A stretch of DNA of 64,000 nucleotides from Microbispora bryophytorum (GTDB lineage Bacteria; Actinomycetota; Actinomycetes; Streptosporangiales; Streptosporangiaceae). The notes under the pieces are model-generated. The model saw only the letters and a list, made by a program, of their open reading frames with translations. It had not been told where the DNA came from and searched no databases. The DNA lies in contig NZ_VIRL01000017.1 in NCBI RefSeq assembly GCF_006874465.1, forward strand, positions 1 to 64,000. The letters run 5' to 3'. A program made the translations under genes and the position numbers. Of the stretch, positions 1 to 9,959 are shown in pieces; position 1 is the stretch's first letter; the number at the start of each line of letters is the position of its first letter.

Positions 1-241
1 ATCCGACGAAGTCGGTCGTGTAGCGGCCCGCGGCCAGGCGCTGCCACAGCCCGATCCGGTAGCCGCCGGGCACCTGCGTGCCCTCGGTGATCGAGTCGCC
101 CAGCGGCATCACCCGCACCCCGCCGTTGGACTCGGCGCGGGCTACGGCGGGCGCGATCGCCAGGACGGTCACGGTCAGAAGCGCGGTGGTCAGCCGGCGT
201 CTCCACCGGCTCTGTCCGCGCTGGTTTGTGAGCGTTAACAT
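1..241 (-). CDS. SGNH/GDSL hydrolase, probably a secreted acetylxylan-type esterase (N-terminal part)
   Basis: Partial gene running off the left edge; only the first 80 codons are present. A basic N-terminus (RWRRR) is followed by a hydrophobic stretch ending in AVARA, which is a signal peptide. Next comes VRVMPLGDSITEG, block I of SGNH hydrolases with the catalytic Ser in GDS. The following PGGYRIGLWQRL is typical of actinobacterial GDSL/CE3-like esterases (family knowledge). The start is ATG at 241, with GGAAGGG about 14 nt upstream. It is divergent from the GH10 xylanase, so removal of acetyl groups from xylan is a reasonable inference; the substrate is not shown. The start codon lies inside a LacI-type operator-like palindrome, which suggests sugar-dependent repression. 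Confidence 0.85.
   Translation of the reverse strand, partial: MLTLTNQRGQSRWRRRLTTALLTVTVLAIAPAVARAESNGGVRVMPLGDSITEGTQVPGGYRIGLWQRLAAGRYTTDFVG
227..240. promoter_or_regulatory. LacI-type operator-like palindrome overlapping the esterase start
   Basis: TGTGAGCGTTAACA is a near-palindrome centred on CG, the usual form of LacI-family operators. It overlaps the esterase ATG and closely matches the site at 351-364. The function is inferred. Confidence 0.5.
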
Positions 242-350
242 CGCTGGTTGGTCAACCCTTCCGTGACGGTGAGGTGGGTGGGCGGGTCCCCGCCGTGGCC
301 GACCCGCACGCCGCCGGGGGCCGGGCTCCGGTAGCGCTCGGCGGCAGTCT

Positions 351-364
351 TGTTAGCGTTAACA
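351..364. promoter_or_regulatory. LacI-type operator-like palindrome in the esterase/xylanase intergenic region
   Basis: TGTTAGCGTTAACA matches its own reverse complement at 12 of 14 positions. With the related site at 227-240 it forms a pair 124 bp apart (start to start), a spacing that would permit looping. It probably controls the esterase. The regulator is not identified; either LacI protein in the window or one outside is possible. Confidence 0.5.
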
Positions 365-546
365 TCGGTGCTGCGAGTCGTTCGCTCCTCTCCTCGGATG
401 GCCGGGGTGGTGGTGCGCCGGAGCAAATACGACGTGAGGAGTGCCCGTCAAGTGCGCGCCCGCGCCCTGTTCCGCCCCTCCGTCCGGCCCGCGCGTTTCA
501 ACTGGCGGGATGGGACGCGAACGCTCCGCCGGGACGGTCGCGGGGG

Positions 547-707
547 TGAAACGTTCATCACGACCGGCATCGCGACGGCCGGTCTCGGGAGCGACAGGAA
601 AATTACATCGGCATGTCAGTGACATCGATGCAGCATGATGGCCTCTCGGACCGCTTCGGGCCCCTTTGGGCAGCGAAACGTTCTGGTGACACCCTTGACA
701 CGTTTCG
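547..707. promoter_or_regulatory. Xylanase upstream region with three GAAACGT boxes
   Basis: The gap 365-861 contains no convincing gene. It holds TGAAACGTTCATCA (547-560), CGAAACGTTCTG (674-685) and an inverted ACGTTTCG (700-707). GAAACGT half-sites with a CG centre look like LacI-family operator halves and resemble the palindrome before the lacI gene at 3430. The promoter hexamers are not clear. Confidence 0.4.
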
Positions 708-840
708 AGTCTGATTCCCAGACTGACCCCCGAGGCGGCTCCTCCTGCCGGGGTCGGTGGTGAGCGGCAGGAGCCGCAGTTCCGACGCGACGACGAGCGC
801 GTGCCGTTTCCGCGGCCGTCTGTCCGCGTTCCCTCATTGA

Positions 841-2334
<1,494 letters not shown>

Positions 2335-2349
2335 CGACATCCGGGGGAA

Positions 2350-2393
2350 GCGGATCTCCGGTGCGGCGGACCCCCGTCGCACCGGAGATCCGC
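2350..2393. terminator. Bidirectional terminator between xylanase and lacI
   Basis: A perfect 16-bp inverted repeat (2350-2365 with 2378-2393, 12-nt loop) sits between two convergent stop codons. Confidence 0.85.
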
Positions 2394-2395
2394 CT

Positions 2396-3430
2396 TCAGT
2401 GCTTCGGAGGAGCGGTGCTCTCGCGTACGACGAGGGTCGTGGCGAACTCCTTGCGGTGATGGGGGAGGGGCTCTCCCCTGGAGAGCGTCACCAGCATGGA
2501 GGCCGCCGCCCCCGCCATCTCGGTCAGCGGCTGATGGACCGTGGTCAGCGGCGGAATGGCCCACCGCGTCGGGGGCATGTCGTCGAAGCCGACGACGCTG
2601 AGGTCCTCGGGGATGCGCAGCCCCAGCTGGTGGGCCGCGTGGTAGACCCCGATGGCCTGGCCGTCGTTGGAGGCGAAGACGGCCGTGGGAGGGTCGGACA
2701 GGCGCAGCAGCCTGTGGGTGTGCGTCAGGCCGTCCTCGATCTGGTAGTCGCCCTGGCAGATCAGATCCGGGTCGACGGGCGCTCCGGCCGTGTCGAGCGC
2801 GGCGCGGTAGCCGTCGAGACGGGCCCGGCTGGACAACGCGTGCGGCGGCCCGGTGATGATGGCGATCCGCTGGTGGCCCAGCTCCAGCAGGTGGCGTGTG
2901 GCGGTGAGCCCGCCGTTCCAGTTGCCCGCGCCCACGGAGGGGACGCGGTGTCCCGGATCGCCGGTCGGGTCGAGGAGGACGAGGGGGATCTTGTGAGTGG
3001 CGAGCCGCTCACGCTGGACGTCGGTCAGGCTGGAGAAGACCGCGATGACGCCGGCGGGGCGGCGGCCGAGCACGTCTTCGAGCCAGTCGGCACCGGGGAC
3101 GTGGTTGCCCTGTAACTCGGAGATCGCCACGGCCATGTGATGGTCGCGCGCGACCTGCCCCACCCCCCGGGCGATCTCCGTCGGGTAGTCGCCCGCCAGT
3201 TCGTGGAAGACCAGCTCCAGCACGGCGGCGGGACTGGAGCGCCGCCGCTGCCTGCGGAAGCCGTGCTCGCGGATGAGGCCCTCGATGAGGGCGCGGGTCT
3301 CCGGCGCCACCGCGGACCTGCCGTTCACCACTTTGGAGACCGTCGCCTTCGACACTCCCGCGAGTTCGGCGAGCTGCGCGAGAGTCAGCGGTTCGGAGTC
3401 GGATGCGGGCGGCTCGTCGACAACGGTCAC
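2396..3430 (-). CDS. LacI-family transcriptional regulator (xylanase-linked)
   Basis: This 344-residue repressor-type protein has the LacI helix-turn-helix near the N-terminus (LAELAGVSKATVSKVVNGR, about residues 19-37) and a periplasmic-binding-protein fold. The latter carries typical marks such as GVIAVFS, LLELGHQRIAIITG, PTAVFASNDGQAIGVYHA and DLSVVGFDDMPPTRWAIPPLTTV. The start is GTG 3430; no strong ribosome site is visible. It is convergent with the GH10 xylanase, and CGAAA-type palindromes lie upstream of it and before the xylanase. Sugar-responsive control of the xylan genes is therefore likely but inferred. Confidence 0.93.
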   Translation of the reverse strand: MTVVDEPPASDSEPLTLAQLAELAGVSKATVSKVVNGRSAVAPETRALIEGLIREHGFRRQRRRSSPAAVLELVFHELAGDYPTEIARGVGQVARDHHMAVAISELQGNHVPGADWLEDVLGRRPAGVIAVFSSLTDVQRERLATHKIPLVLLDPTGDPGHRVPSVGAGNWNGGLTATRHLLELGHQRIAIITGPPHALSSRARLDGYRAALDTAGAPVDPDLICQGDYQIEDGLTHTHRLLRLSDPPTAVFASNDGQAIGVYHAAHQLGLRIPEDLSVVGFDDMPPTRWAIPPLTTVHQPLTEMAGAAASMLVTLSRGEPLPHHRKEFATTLVVRESTAPPKH

Positions 3431-3473
3431 AAGGCGCAGTCTAACGTCGGGACACGGGGAAAACCCTGAATGT

Positions 3474-3542
3474 TTCGGCGATTAGCCGAATTGTTTCAGT
3501 CGGTCGGCGAGTTCATCCTGATGCCGCCCACGAAAGTTTTCG
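3474..3542. promoter_or_regulatory. lacI upstream region: hairpin and CGAAAGTTTTCG palindrome
   Basis: TTCGGC-GATTA-GCCGAA (3474-3490) is a perfect 6-bp inverted repeat. CGAAAGTTTTCG (3531-3542) is palindromic except for its central two bases. Both lie upstream of lacI and before the next plus-strand gene. An autoregulatory operator is likely but unproven. Confidence 0.45.
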
Positions 3543-3626
3543 TAAAACCGGTTTATCCTGCGAGTATTCCCCCTGTCGCCAGGCACACCGGTGTGCACCC
3601 CGGCGCTCTCCGGCATGATGGCATGC

Positions 3627-4031
3627 ATGGCTTCGGAATCCCGGCACATCAGCGTGTGGATCGACCGGCACGCGGCCGACGTCTACGAATACGCGTCGAA
3701 CCCGGCCAACCTCCCGCAATGGGCCCCGGGGCTGGGCAGCTCGGTGGAGAACGTCGAAGGACGGTGGTACGTGGAGACCCCGTCGGGCCGGGTCGGCCTG
3801 GCCTTCGCCGAGCGCAACGACTACGGCATTCTCGACCACGACGTCACGCTGCCCTCCGGGCAGGTCGTCTACAACCCGATGCGGGTCATCCCCGACGGCG
3901 ACGTCTGCGAGGTGGTCTTCACCCTGCGCCGCCTTCCGGGGGTGAGCGACGAGGACTTCGCCCGCGACGCGGGCCTCGTCCAGGCCGACCTCACCCGGTT
4001 GAAAGCGGTCATGGCACGACCGATGAGGTGA
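3627..4031 (+). CDS. SRPBCC (START/polyketide-cyclase-like) family protein
   Basis: A protein of about 134 residues. ISVWIDRHAADVYEYASNPANLPQWAPGL is the usual opening of an SRPBCC helix-grip domain (first strand, helix, and the N-x-P-x-W segment), and the rest alternates strands with a long C-terminal helix. Such proteins bind hydrophobic ligands; none can be named here. The start is chosen at ATG 3627 because the domain begins right after it. ATG 3615/3618 and GTG 3591 are in frame upstream, and no ribosome site separates them. It lies 25 bp before the MFS gene, so it is probably cotranscribed. Confidence 0.8.
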   Translation: MASESRHISVWIDRHAADVYEYASNPANLPQWAPGLGSSVENVEGRWYVETPSGRVGLAFAERNDYGILDHDVTLPSGQVVYNPMRVIPDGDVCEVVFTLRRLPGVSDEDFARDAGLVQADLTRLKAVMARPMR

Positions 4032-4056
4032 GGGACCGGGCGAGGCATTTCGTAGC

Positions 4057-5316
4057 ATGCGCAGTCGCTTGGGGAAGCTCAGAGGTCTGACTGGTTCGGC
4101 GGGTGGATCTCTGGCGCGCAATCGCGAATTCCGCCTGCTGTGGCTCAGCTTCACGATGTCGGTGGCGGCCGACCAGATATTCCCGGTCACGGTCACCATC
4201 GCGGCCCTCAACGCGGGCGGCACCGCGTCGACCGTCGGCGCGATCTTCACCTGCCGGTGGATCGCGTTGATCGTGTTCGCGTTGCTCGGCGGGCTGTGGG
4301 CGGACCGGCTGCCCCGCCGTGCGGTGATGGTCGCCTCGATGGGTTTCCAATGCTGCGTGGCCGCCGTCGGGTTATGCGGCGCCGCCTCACCGTGGCTTCT
4401 CGCGCTCCTGGTCTTCCTCGTCGGAGGGGCGGAGGCCTTCCACCGGCCCGCGTACCAGGCCTGCTTGTCCTCGGTCCTCACCCCCGAACAGCGTCCGGCC
4501 GGCGCTGCGCTGACCGCTGTCTCCTGGCGGCTCGGCGCCATGATCGGGCCCGGTCTCGGTGCGTACGTCGTGACGGTGTGGTCCCCCAGGATCGGATTCC
4601 TCGCTGTGCTGACGGCCTATCTGCTCGGCCTCGTCCTTCTCCTGCCGTTGCGCGAACCCGTCGTCACACCGGGGCGGCGGGCGTCCGCCGTGCGGGAGAT
4701 CGCCGACGGCGTCTTCGAGGTCGTCCGGCGGCGGTGGGTCCTGGGGATCATCGTCGCCGTCGCGTTCCAGCAGATGCTCACGATCGCGCCGGCGCAGGTC
4801 CTGCTGCCTCTCGTCTCTCGCGAGACCTTCGGCGGCGACGCCGTGTACGGAACAGCCCTCGCTCTTCTGTCGGTCGGCGGCCTGGTGGGAGGGCTCGTCA
4901 GCATGAGGTGGAAGCCCGGCCGGCCGGGGCTGGCCGCCATCGCCGGGCTCGCCGTTTACGGCGTCGTGCCGCTCGCGCTCGTGTGGCCGGTGTCACCGGG
5001 ACTCGTGTACGCGTGCTACATCACCGCGGGCCTGGGGCTGGAGATCTTCGCCGTGCAGTGGGTGGTGAACCTCCAGCGGGAGATCCCTCCGGAGCGGCTC
5101 GCCCGGGTCACCTCCGTCGACTGGCTGGCCGCCTCGGTCATGACGCCCCTCGGCCTGACGCTCACCGGTCCGGCCGTCGCTGCGATCGGCCGCCCGGCGC
5201 TTCTGGCGATCGGCGCGGTGGCCGGATTCGCCGTGCCGCTGGCCACCGTGTTCCTCCGCGGGATGACGCGTTTCCGGAGCGACGTGACCTCGTTGAACTA
5301 CGGTCACAGCCCATGA
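4057..5316 (+). CDS. MFS transporter (12-TM exporter type)
   Basis: This 419-residue integral membrane protein has many hydrophobic helices and MFS hallmarks: loop 2-3 motif GGLWADRLPRR, R-x-LGAMIGPGLGAYV in the fifth helix, and a second-half GGLVGGLVSMRW loop. The overall form resembles the enterobactin-exporter/MFS_3 group of proton-driven drug or metabolite exporters (family knowledge). ATG 4057 has a GGGCGAGG stretch upstream. It follows the SRPBCC gene closely. Its stop overlaps the ATG of a broken reading frame (5313-5366) that looks like the start of a lost downstream gene. Confidence 0.92.
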   Translation: MRSRLGKLRGLTGSAGGSLARNREFRLLWLSFTMSVAADQIFPVTVTIAALNAGGTASTVGAIFTCRWIALIVFALLGGLWADRLPRRAVMVASMGFQCCVAAVGLCGAASPWLLALLVFLVGGAEAFHRPAYQACLSSVLTPEQRPAGAALTAVSWRLGAMIGPGLGAYVVTVWSPRIGFLAVLTAYLLGLVLLLPLREPVVTPGRRASAVREIADGVFEVVRRRWVLGIIVAVAFQQMLTIAPAQVLLPLVSRETFGGDAVYGTALALLSVGGLVGGLVSMRWKPGRPGLAAIAGLAVYGVVPLALVWPVSPGLVYACYITAGLGLEIFAVQWVVNLQREIPPERLARVTSVDWLAASVMTPLGLTLTGPAVAAIGRPALLAIGAVAGFAVPLATVFLRGMTRFRSDVTSLNYGHSP

Positions 5317-5366
5317 GGATCCTCATCGTGGGCGGCAGCGGCTGCGCGGCGCGCGGGAGTTCGTGA
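5313..5366 (+). pseudogene. Remnant of an NAD-dependent epimerase/dehydratase start
   Basis: The ATG overlaps the MFS stop (ATGA) and opens MRILIVGGSG, the first strand and glycine turn of a Rossmann-fold epimerase. The frame then stops after 17 residues and no further homology is visible. It looks like the 5' end of a translationally coupled gene whose remainder was deleted. Confidence 0.5.
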
Positions 5367-5383
5367 GATAGCTGCCGCTGCCG
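5333..5383. terminator. Inverted repeat between convergent genes
   Basis: CGGCAGCGGC (5333-5342) pairs perfectly with GCCGCTGCCG (5374-5383) across a GC-rich 31-nt loop, just before the convergent stop at 5389. It is a plausible bidirectional terminator. Confidence 0.45.
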
Positions 5384-5388
5384 ACGGC

Positions 5389-7953
5389 TCAGGCGAGGAT
5401 CTCGACGTACCCGCCGGTTCCGTGAACGCGGATCCGCTGCCCGTCCCGGATCAGCCGGGTGGCCTGCTCCACCCCCACGACGGCCGGCAGGCCGTACTCC
5501 CGCGCGATGACCGCGCCGTGCGTCATGAGGCCGCCCACCTCCGTCACCAGTCCGGCGACGGAGACGAACAGGGGAGTCCAGCTGGGGTCGGTGTAGGCGG
5601 TGACCAGGATGTCGCCCGCCTCAAGGTCGGCCTGAGCCATGTCCAGGATCACACGGGCGCGGCCCTCGACGGTCCCGGCCGAGACCGGGAGCCCGGCAAG
5701 CGCGCCGGGTGGGGCGTCGTCGCGCCGATACCCGCCGGTGACGGCCTCGCCGTCCGAGGTGAGGACCCGGGGCGGTGTGAGCGCCTCGTACGACCGGAAC
5801 GCCTCCCGCCTTTCCCCGATGAGCTGGGCGTCCACGTCGCCGGTGCGCACGACCTCCCGCAACTCCTCGAAACGGAGGAAGAAGATGTCGTCCTTCTCGC
5901 GCAGGACGCCGGACCGGACAAGGCGATCGGCTTCTCCCAGCAACGCCTGCTTGTAGGCGAAGTAGCGGCTGACCATGCCGTATTTGGGGTACTCCCGGTA
6001 TCCGGCGAAGGTGCGGACGCGGTCGATCATCCGCTTGGCCTCCTCGGCCTTCTGCTCCCCGCCGGGCAGGGCGCGCAAGCGCGTGAGCAACTCCTGCTCT
6101 TTGCGCCGCGACTCCCGGCGTCCTTGTTCGAAGCGTCGCTTGCCCGCGCCCGGCTCGAAGTTCTTGACGTTGCCGAGGATGGCGGGCACGAGCATGGCGG
6201 GTCGCTCGCTCCAGCGCGTTCTGGTGATGTCGATCTCGCCCGCGCAGCGCATGCCGTACTGGTCGAGGTAGCCCCGGACGGCGTCACGCGCCTCCCGTCC
6301 GCCGGGCAGCCCGGCCAGCTCGTCGAGGAAGCCGTCGCCCTCGCGGCCTTCGTCCACGACGCGCTGCAGGAACGCCACGACGTCCGCGTACGGCCGGATC
6401 GTGTCCGCGACGTCGAGGAGCGCCAGCCCCATCTCCGACGTGACGTTGTGGGGCACGGATTGCGTGAGCGCGTCCGCCGCGTTCTTCTCGCCCAGCCACT
6501 CGTCGAGGTGGTCGTTGAGCCACCAGGTCGCCTCCATCCCCGCCATGATCACCCGAGAGCTCAGCGGATCGAACAGGACGCGCTTCAGCTCCGCGATGTC
6601 GGTCAGGATGAAGTCGAGCAGCGCCGGCCCGGACAGACCCTGGATCTCGCGCCGCAGGGTGGCGACGGACGCCTCGCTGTGTCGGATCAGCCGGGTGACG
6701 ACGGCCGGATCGGTCTCGATCGGGGCGGGCGCGGCACCGGCGGGCGCGGGGCCGGCGGATGTGGGGCCGGACGCCTCGTCCGGGAGTGAGCGGACAAAAC
6801 CGCGGTCGAGTACGGCCTGCAGCGCGTCCCGGACCAGCGGGTCGGAACTCCCGAAGGTCCCGAGGAGGCGCGCGCGGCCCGCGGGTGTCGCCAGGACGGG
6901 GGCCACGTCGACGAACAACCGTCCGCCCGCCTCATGCATGGGCCGCGGGGTCGTGAGCTGCCACAGGGACAGTCCCAGCGGCTTCATCGCGTCGGTCATC
7001 ATCTGCTGGTGACCGACGGAGACGTAGACGTGATGGTCCTGGTCGTCGGTCGTGGGGATGGGAAACAGGGTGGTGATCGCCCGGCTCTGGACGAAGTGGA
7101 AGTCGTCGCCGGCCAGGCACCATTCGATGTCCTGGGGCCGGCCGAAGTGCGCCTCGATCCGCCGGCCCAGCCGCACCAGGCGCACGACCTGCGCATCCGT
7201 CAGAGCCGGCCCCGGCTTGGTGGCGACGGCTGTGGCGGCCCTCCTGGAGACGACCTGGTCGTCGCGCACCGCGTAGGCGTCTCCGGAGACCAGACCGGAG
7301 ACAAGCGCGTCGCCGAGCCCCCAACCGGCCTCCACGGTGGCGATCTTCCGATTCGAGGTCACGGGGTCGGCGGTGAACAGGATCCCGGCCGCGTCGGGGA
7401 ACACCATCCGCTGCACGACCACGGCCATCCGCACCTTCCGGTCGTCGAAGCCGTTACGGCGCCGGTAGGTCACCGCCCGCTCGGTGAACAGCGAGGCCCA
7501 GCACCGCCGGACGTGCCGAAGGATCTCCGTCAGGCCCACGACGTTCAGGTAGGAGTCCTGCTGGCCGGCGAAGGACGCGGTCGGCAGGTCCTCGGCCGTC
7601 GCGCTGGAACGCACCGCGTAGGAGTCCTGCTCCCCGAGCCGGGTGAGTGATTCGCCGATCGCCGCCACGAGGTCGTCGGGCAACACGACGCCCTCGACGG
7701 CCCGGCGGATGTCCGCGCTCAGGGCGCGGATCGCCGCGCGGTCGTCCGGTTCCACCCGCGACAGCAGGTCAAGCTGAGCGTCGATCGACGGGACATCGGC
7801 CACGACCCGCCGGAAGGCGTCCGTCGTGACGCAGAAGCCGTCCGGCACGCGGATGCCGTCGATTCGCGAGAGCTCGCCAAGGTGCGCCCCCTTTCCGCCG
7901 ACGTCCGCGACATTCGTCGAGTCGATGTGCTCGAAACCCATCACATAGCGCAA
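5389..7953 (-). CDS. rph: Rifampin phosphotransferase-like PEP-synthase-family enzyme
   Basis: This 854-residue protein has the three-part layout of RPH: an N-terminal ATP-grasp domain (VGGKGAHLGELS, SYAVRSSATAEDLPTASFAGQQDS, GILFTADPVT), a long helical middle domain, and a C-terminal swivelling phospho-His domain with His812 in MTHGAVIAREYG. RPH transfers phosphate from ATP to a rifamycin hydroxyl using this His. PEP synthases have a further large C-terminal domain that is absent here. The start is TTG 7953: GGAG lies 8 nt upstream, and the encoded YVMGF matches the family N-terminus, whereas ATG 7941 has no such site. It is divergent from a drug-type ABC exporter, consistent with antibiotic self-protection. 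I see no rifamycin-associated element. The exact substrate is unproven. Confidence 0.85.
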   Translation of the reverse strand: MRYVMGFEHIDSTNVADVGGKGAHLGELSRIDGIRVPDGFCVTTDAFRRVVADVPSIDAQLDLLSRVEPDDRAAIRALSADIRRAVEGVVLPDDLVAAIGESLTRLGEQDSYAVRSSATAEDLPTASFAGQQDSYLNVVGLTEILRHVRRCWASLFTERAVTYRRRNGFDDRKVRMAVVVQRMVFPDAAGILFTADPVTSNRKIATVEAGWGLGDALVSGLVSGDAYAVRDDQVVSRRAATAVATKPGPALTDAQVVRLVRLGRRIEAHFGRPQDIEWCLAGDDFHFVQSRAITTLFPIPTTDDQDHHVYVSVGHQQMMTDAMKPLGLSLWQLTTPRPMHEAGGRLFVDVAPVLATPAGRARLLGTFGSSDPLVRDALQAVLDRGFVRSLPDEASGPTSAGPAPAGAAPAPIETDPAVVTRLIRHSEASVATLRREIQGLSGPALLDFILTDIAELKRVLFDPLSSRVIMAGMEATWWLNDHLDEWLGEKNAADALTQSVPHNVTSEMGLALLDVADTIRPYADVVAFLQRVVDEGREGDGFLDELAGLPGGREARDAVRGYLDQYGMRCAGEIDITRTRWSERPAMLVPAILGNVKNFEPGAGKRRFEQGRRESRRKEQELLTRLRALPGGEQKAEEAKRMIDRVRTFAGYREYPKYGMVSRYFAYKQALLGEADRLVRSGVLREKDDIFFLRFEELREVVRTGDVDAQLIGERREAFRSYEALTPPRVLTSDGEAVTGGYRRDDAPPGALAGLPVSAGTVEGRARVILDMAQADLEAGDILVTAYTDPSWTPLFVSVAGLVTEVGGLMTHGAVIAREYGLPAVVGVEQATRLIRDGQRIRVHGTGGYVEILA

Positions 7954-7993
7954 TTCGCCTGCTCCATTGTTCGTCGGGCCGGTTCGACCGTAC

Positions 7994-8008
7994 CGGCAGA
8001 TACTGCCG
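7994..8008. promoter_or_regulatory. Palindrome in the rph/ABC divergent promoter
   Basis: CGGCAGATACTGCCG is a perfect 6-bp inverted repeat with a 3-bp spacer, in the 174-bp gap between divergent rph and the ABC exporter. It is a candidate operator for a shared repressor. Confidence 0.45.
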
Positions 8009-8127
8009 CCGGAGCCGACGAAACCGCCAGGTCAGAGGTGAAACCGGCATGAAGCCGCGATGAAGCCGGCAACGCGGAAGCTCATCTCGGACGCCGGGAG
8101 GTACCCGGCGGAGAGAGGAGACGCGTC

Positions 8128-9111
8128 ATGGCGGACCTCAGTGCCGTCCGGGCCGAAGGCCTGGTCAAGAACTTCGGGGACTTCCGGGCCGTGGACGGCA
8201 TCGACCTCGACGTACGGCAAGGCGAGATCTTCGGGGTCCTGGGCCCGAACGGAGCGGGTAAGACCACGATGCTCCGGATGCTCGCGACCCTGCTTCCCAT
8301 CGACGGCGGCCACGCGGAGATCTTCGGCGTCGACGTGCGGCGGGAACCCCACCGCATCCGGCAGCTGGTGGGCGTCACCGGCCAGTACGCCTCGGTGGAC
8401 GAGGACCTGACCGCCCGGGAGAACCTCTGGCTGTTCGCCCGCCTGCAGGGCCTGGCGAGCACCCGAGCCAAGAGCATCGCCGGTGACCTGCTCGAACGCT
8501 TCGACCTCCAGGAGGCGGCCGACCGTCCCCTGTCCCAGTTCAGCGGCGGCATGCGCCGTCGCCTGGACCTGGCGTCGAGCCTCATCACCCGCCCACCCCT
8601 GATCTTCCTGGACGAACCCACGACCGGCCTCGACCCGAGAACCCGAGGCCAGATGTGGGGCACCATCCGCGAGCTGGTCACCGATGGCTCCACGATCCTC
8701 CTGACCACCCAATACCTGGACGAGGCCGACCAGCTGGCCGATCGCATCGCCGTGATCGACCGAGGCCGGAAGGTCGCCGAGGACATCCCCGACGCCCTGA
8801 AGACCCAGGTCGGCGACTCGACCCTGCAGCTCAGGCTCGCGGACGCCTCCGACACCGCCCTGGCCGCCGACGTCGTACGCCGGTTGCTGGGCGAGGAGCC
8901 GGTCCTGACCCCGGAGTCGGGACGCATGAACATCCCCCTCCCCGACCCCGATCGGGCCGCGGACGTCCTGATCGGCCTGCGCGAAGCAGGCCTCGGCATC
9001 TCCTCGGTGAGCGTCGCCAAGCCGACGCTGGACGAGGTCTTCCTGGCGCTGACCGGCCACGGCGCCCACGAATCCCAGGCCCGCGAATCCCAGATGGAGG
9101 CGACTCGATGA
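8128..9111 (+). CDS. DrrA-like ABC exporter ATP-binding protein
   Basis: This 327-residue cytoplasmic ATPase has Walker A GPNGAGKTT (39-47), signature FSGGM (138-142), Walker B LIFLDEP (158-164), then TTQYLDEADQLADRI, and a C-terminal DrrA-type extension ending in PTLDEVFLALTG. This extension marks the daunorubicin-resistance ABC-2 group (family knowledge). ATG 8128 is preceded by GGAGAGAGGAG. Its stop overlaps the permease start (ATGA), so the two are translationally coupled. With the divergent rph it probably forms a resistance locus. Confidence 0.95.
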   Translation: MADLSAVRAEGLVKNFGDFRAVDGIDLDVRQGEIFGVLGPNGAGKTTMLRMLATLLPIDGGHAEIFGVDVRREPHRIRQLVGVTGQYASVDEDLTARENLWLFARLQGLASTRAKSIAGDLLERFDLQEAADRPLSQFSGGMRRRLDLASSLITRPPLIFLDEPTTGLDPRTRGQMWGTIRELVTDGSTILLTTQYLDEADQLADRIAVIDRGRKVAEDIPDALKTQVGDSTLQLRLADASDTALAADVVRRLLGEEPVLTPESGRMNIPLPDPDRAADVLIGLREAGLGISSVSVAKPTLDEVFLALTGHGAHESQARESQMEATR

Positions 9112-9953
9112 CCACCACGACCACCGCGACCCCGCTCGGCTCCCGGCGCGTCGACCCGTCCGCCGCGGTGGCCCGCACCACGTCCCACCCCTCGTTCCAG
9201 GAAACCTGGGTCCAGACCCTGGCGATGGCGTGGCGGGGCCTGAAGAAGATGCGCCGCAAGCCCGAGCAGTTCTTCGACGTTCTCATCCAGCCCTTGCTGT
9301 TCACGGCGATGTTCGCGTTCATCTTCGGCGGCGCGATCTCCGGCAGTGTGTCGGACTACCTTCCGGTGCTGATCCCCGGCATCCTCGCCCAGACGGCCAT
9401 GACCGTCTGCATGGCGACGGGCGTGCAACTGCGCGAAGACATGGACAAGGGGGTGTTCGACCGCTTCAAGTCCCTGCCGATCGCGAGGATCGCCCCCCTG
9501 GCCGGCCCGATGATCGCCGACCTGATCCGTTACGGCATCGCGTCGGTGCTGACGGTCGCCACCGGCCTGGCCATCGGCTACCGTCCCGGCGGTGGTGTGC
9601 TCGGCTGCGTCGGCGGCGTCGCACTCACCGTGGTCGCGGGCTGGTCGCTGGCGTGGATCTTCACCTGGCTGGGCACGATCGCGCGCTCGGCGCAGAGCGT
9701 CCAGGGCATCTCAATGATGATCATGTTCCCGCTCACCTTCCTGTCCAACGCCTTCGTCCCCGCCGACACGCTGCCCGACTGGCTGGAGGCGTTCGTGAAG
9801 GTCAACCCGGTGTCGCACGTCGTCTCCGCGGTGCGGGACCTGCTCAACGACGGGGCCGTGACGGGCGAGGTCGGCTGGGCGGTCTTCGGCTGCGCGGTCG
9901 TCGTGGCGATCTTCGCTCCGCTGGCGGTCCGGTCGTACTCCCGCAAGATGTAG
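9108..9953 (+). CDS. DrrB-like ABC-2 type permease
   Basis: This 281-residue membrane partner of the preceding ATPase has a cytosolic N-terminal tail (about 55 residues) ending in MRRKPEQFFDVLIQPLLF, followed by about six transmembrane helices. The ABC-2 signature region MMIMFPLTFLSNAFVPADTLPDWLEAFVKVNPVSHVV is followed by a last helix. The start is ATG 9108 overlapping the ATPase stop. The stop lies only 6 bp from the convergent stop of the giant regulator, leaving no room for a separate terminator. Confidence 0.95.
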   Translation: MTTTTTATPLGSRRVDPSAAVARTTSHPSFQETWVQTLAMAWRGLKKMRRKPEQFFDVLIQPLLFTAMFAFIFGGAISGSVSDYLPVLIPGILAQTAMTVCMATGVQLREDMDKGVFDRFKSLPIARIAPLAGPMIADLIRYGIASVLTVATGLAIGYRPGGGVLGCVGGVALTVVAGWSLAWIFTWLGTIARSAQSVQGISMMIMFPLTFLSNAFVPADTLPDWLEAFVKVNPVSHVVSAVRDLLNDGAVTGEVGWAVFGCAVVVAIFAPLAVRSYSRKM

Positions 9954-9959
9954 CCGGTG

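Noticed and set aside
7954-8127. A rifamycin-associated element upstream of rph
   Set aside because: No GGGGCTTGCGGCAAGCCCC-like palindrome is present; the palindrome found has a different sequence.
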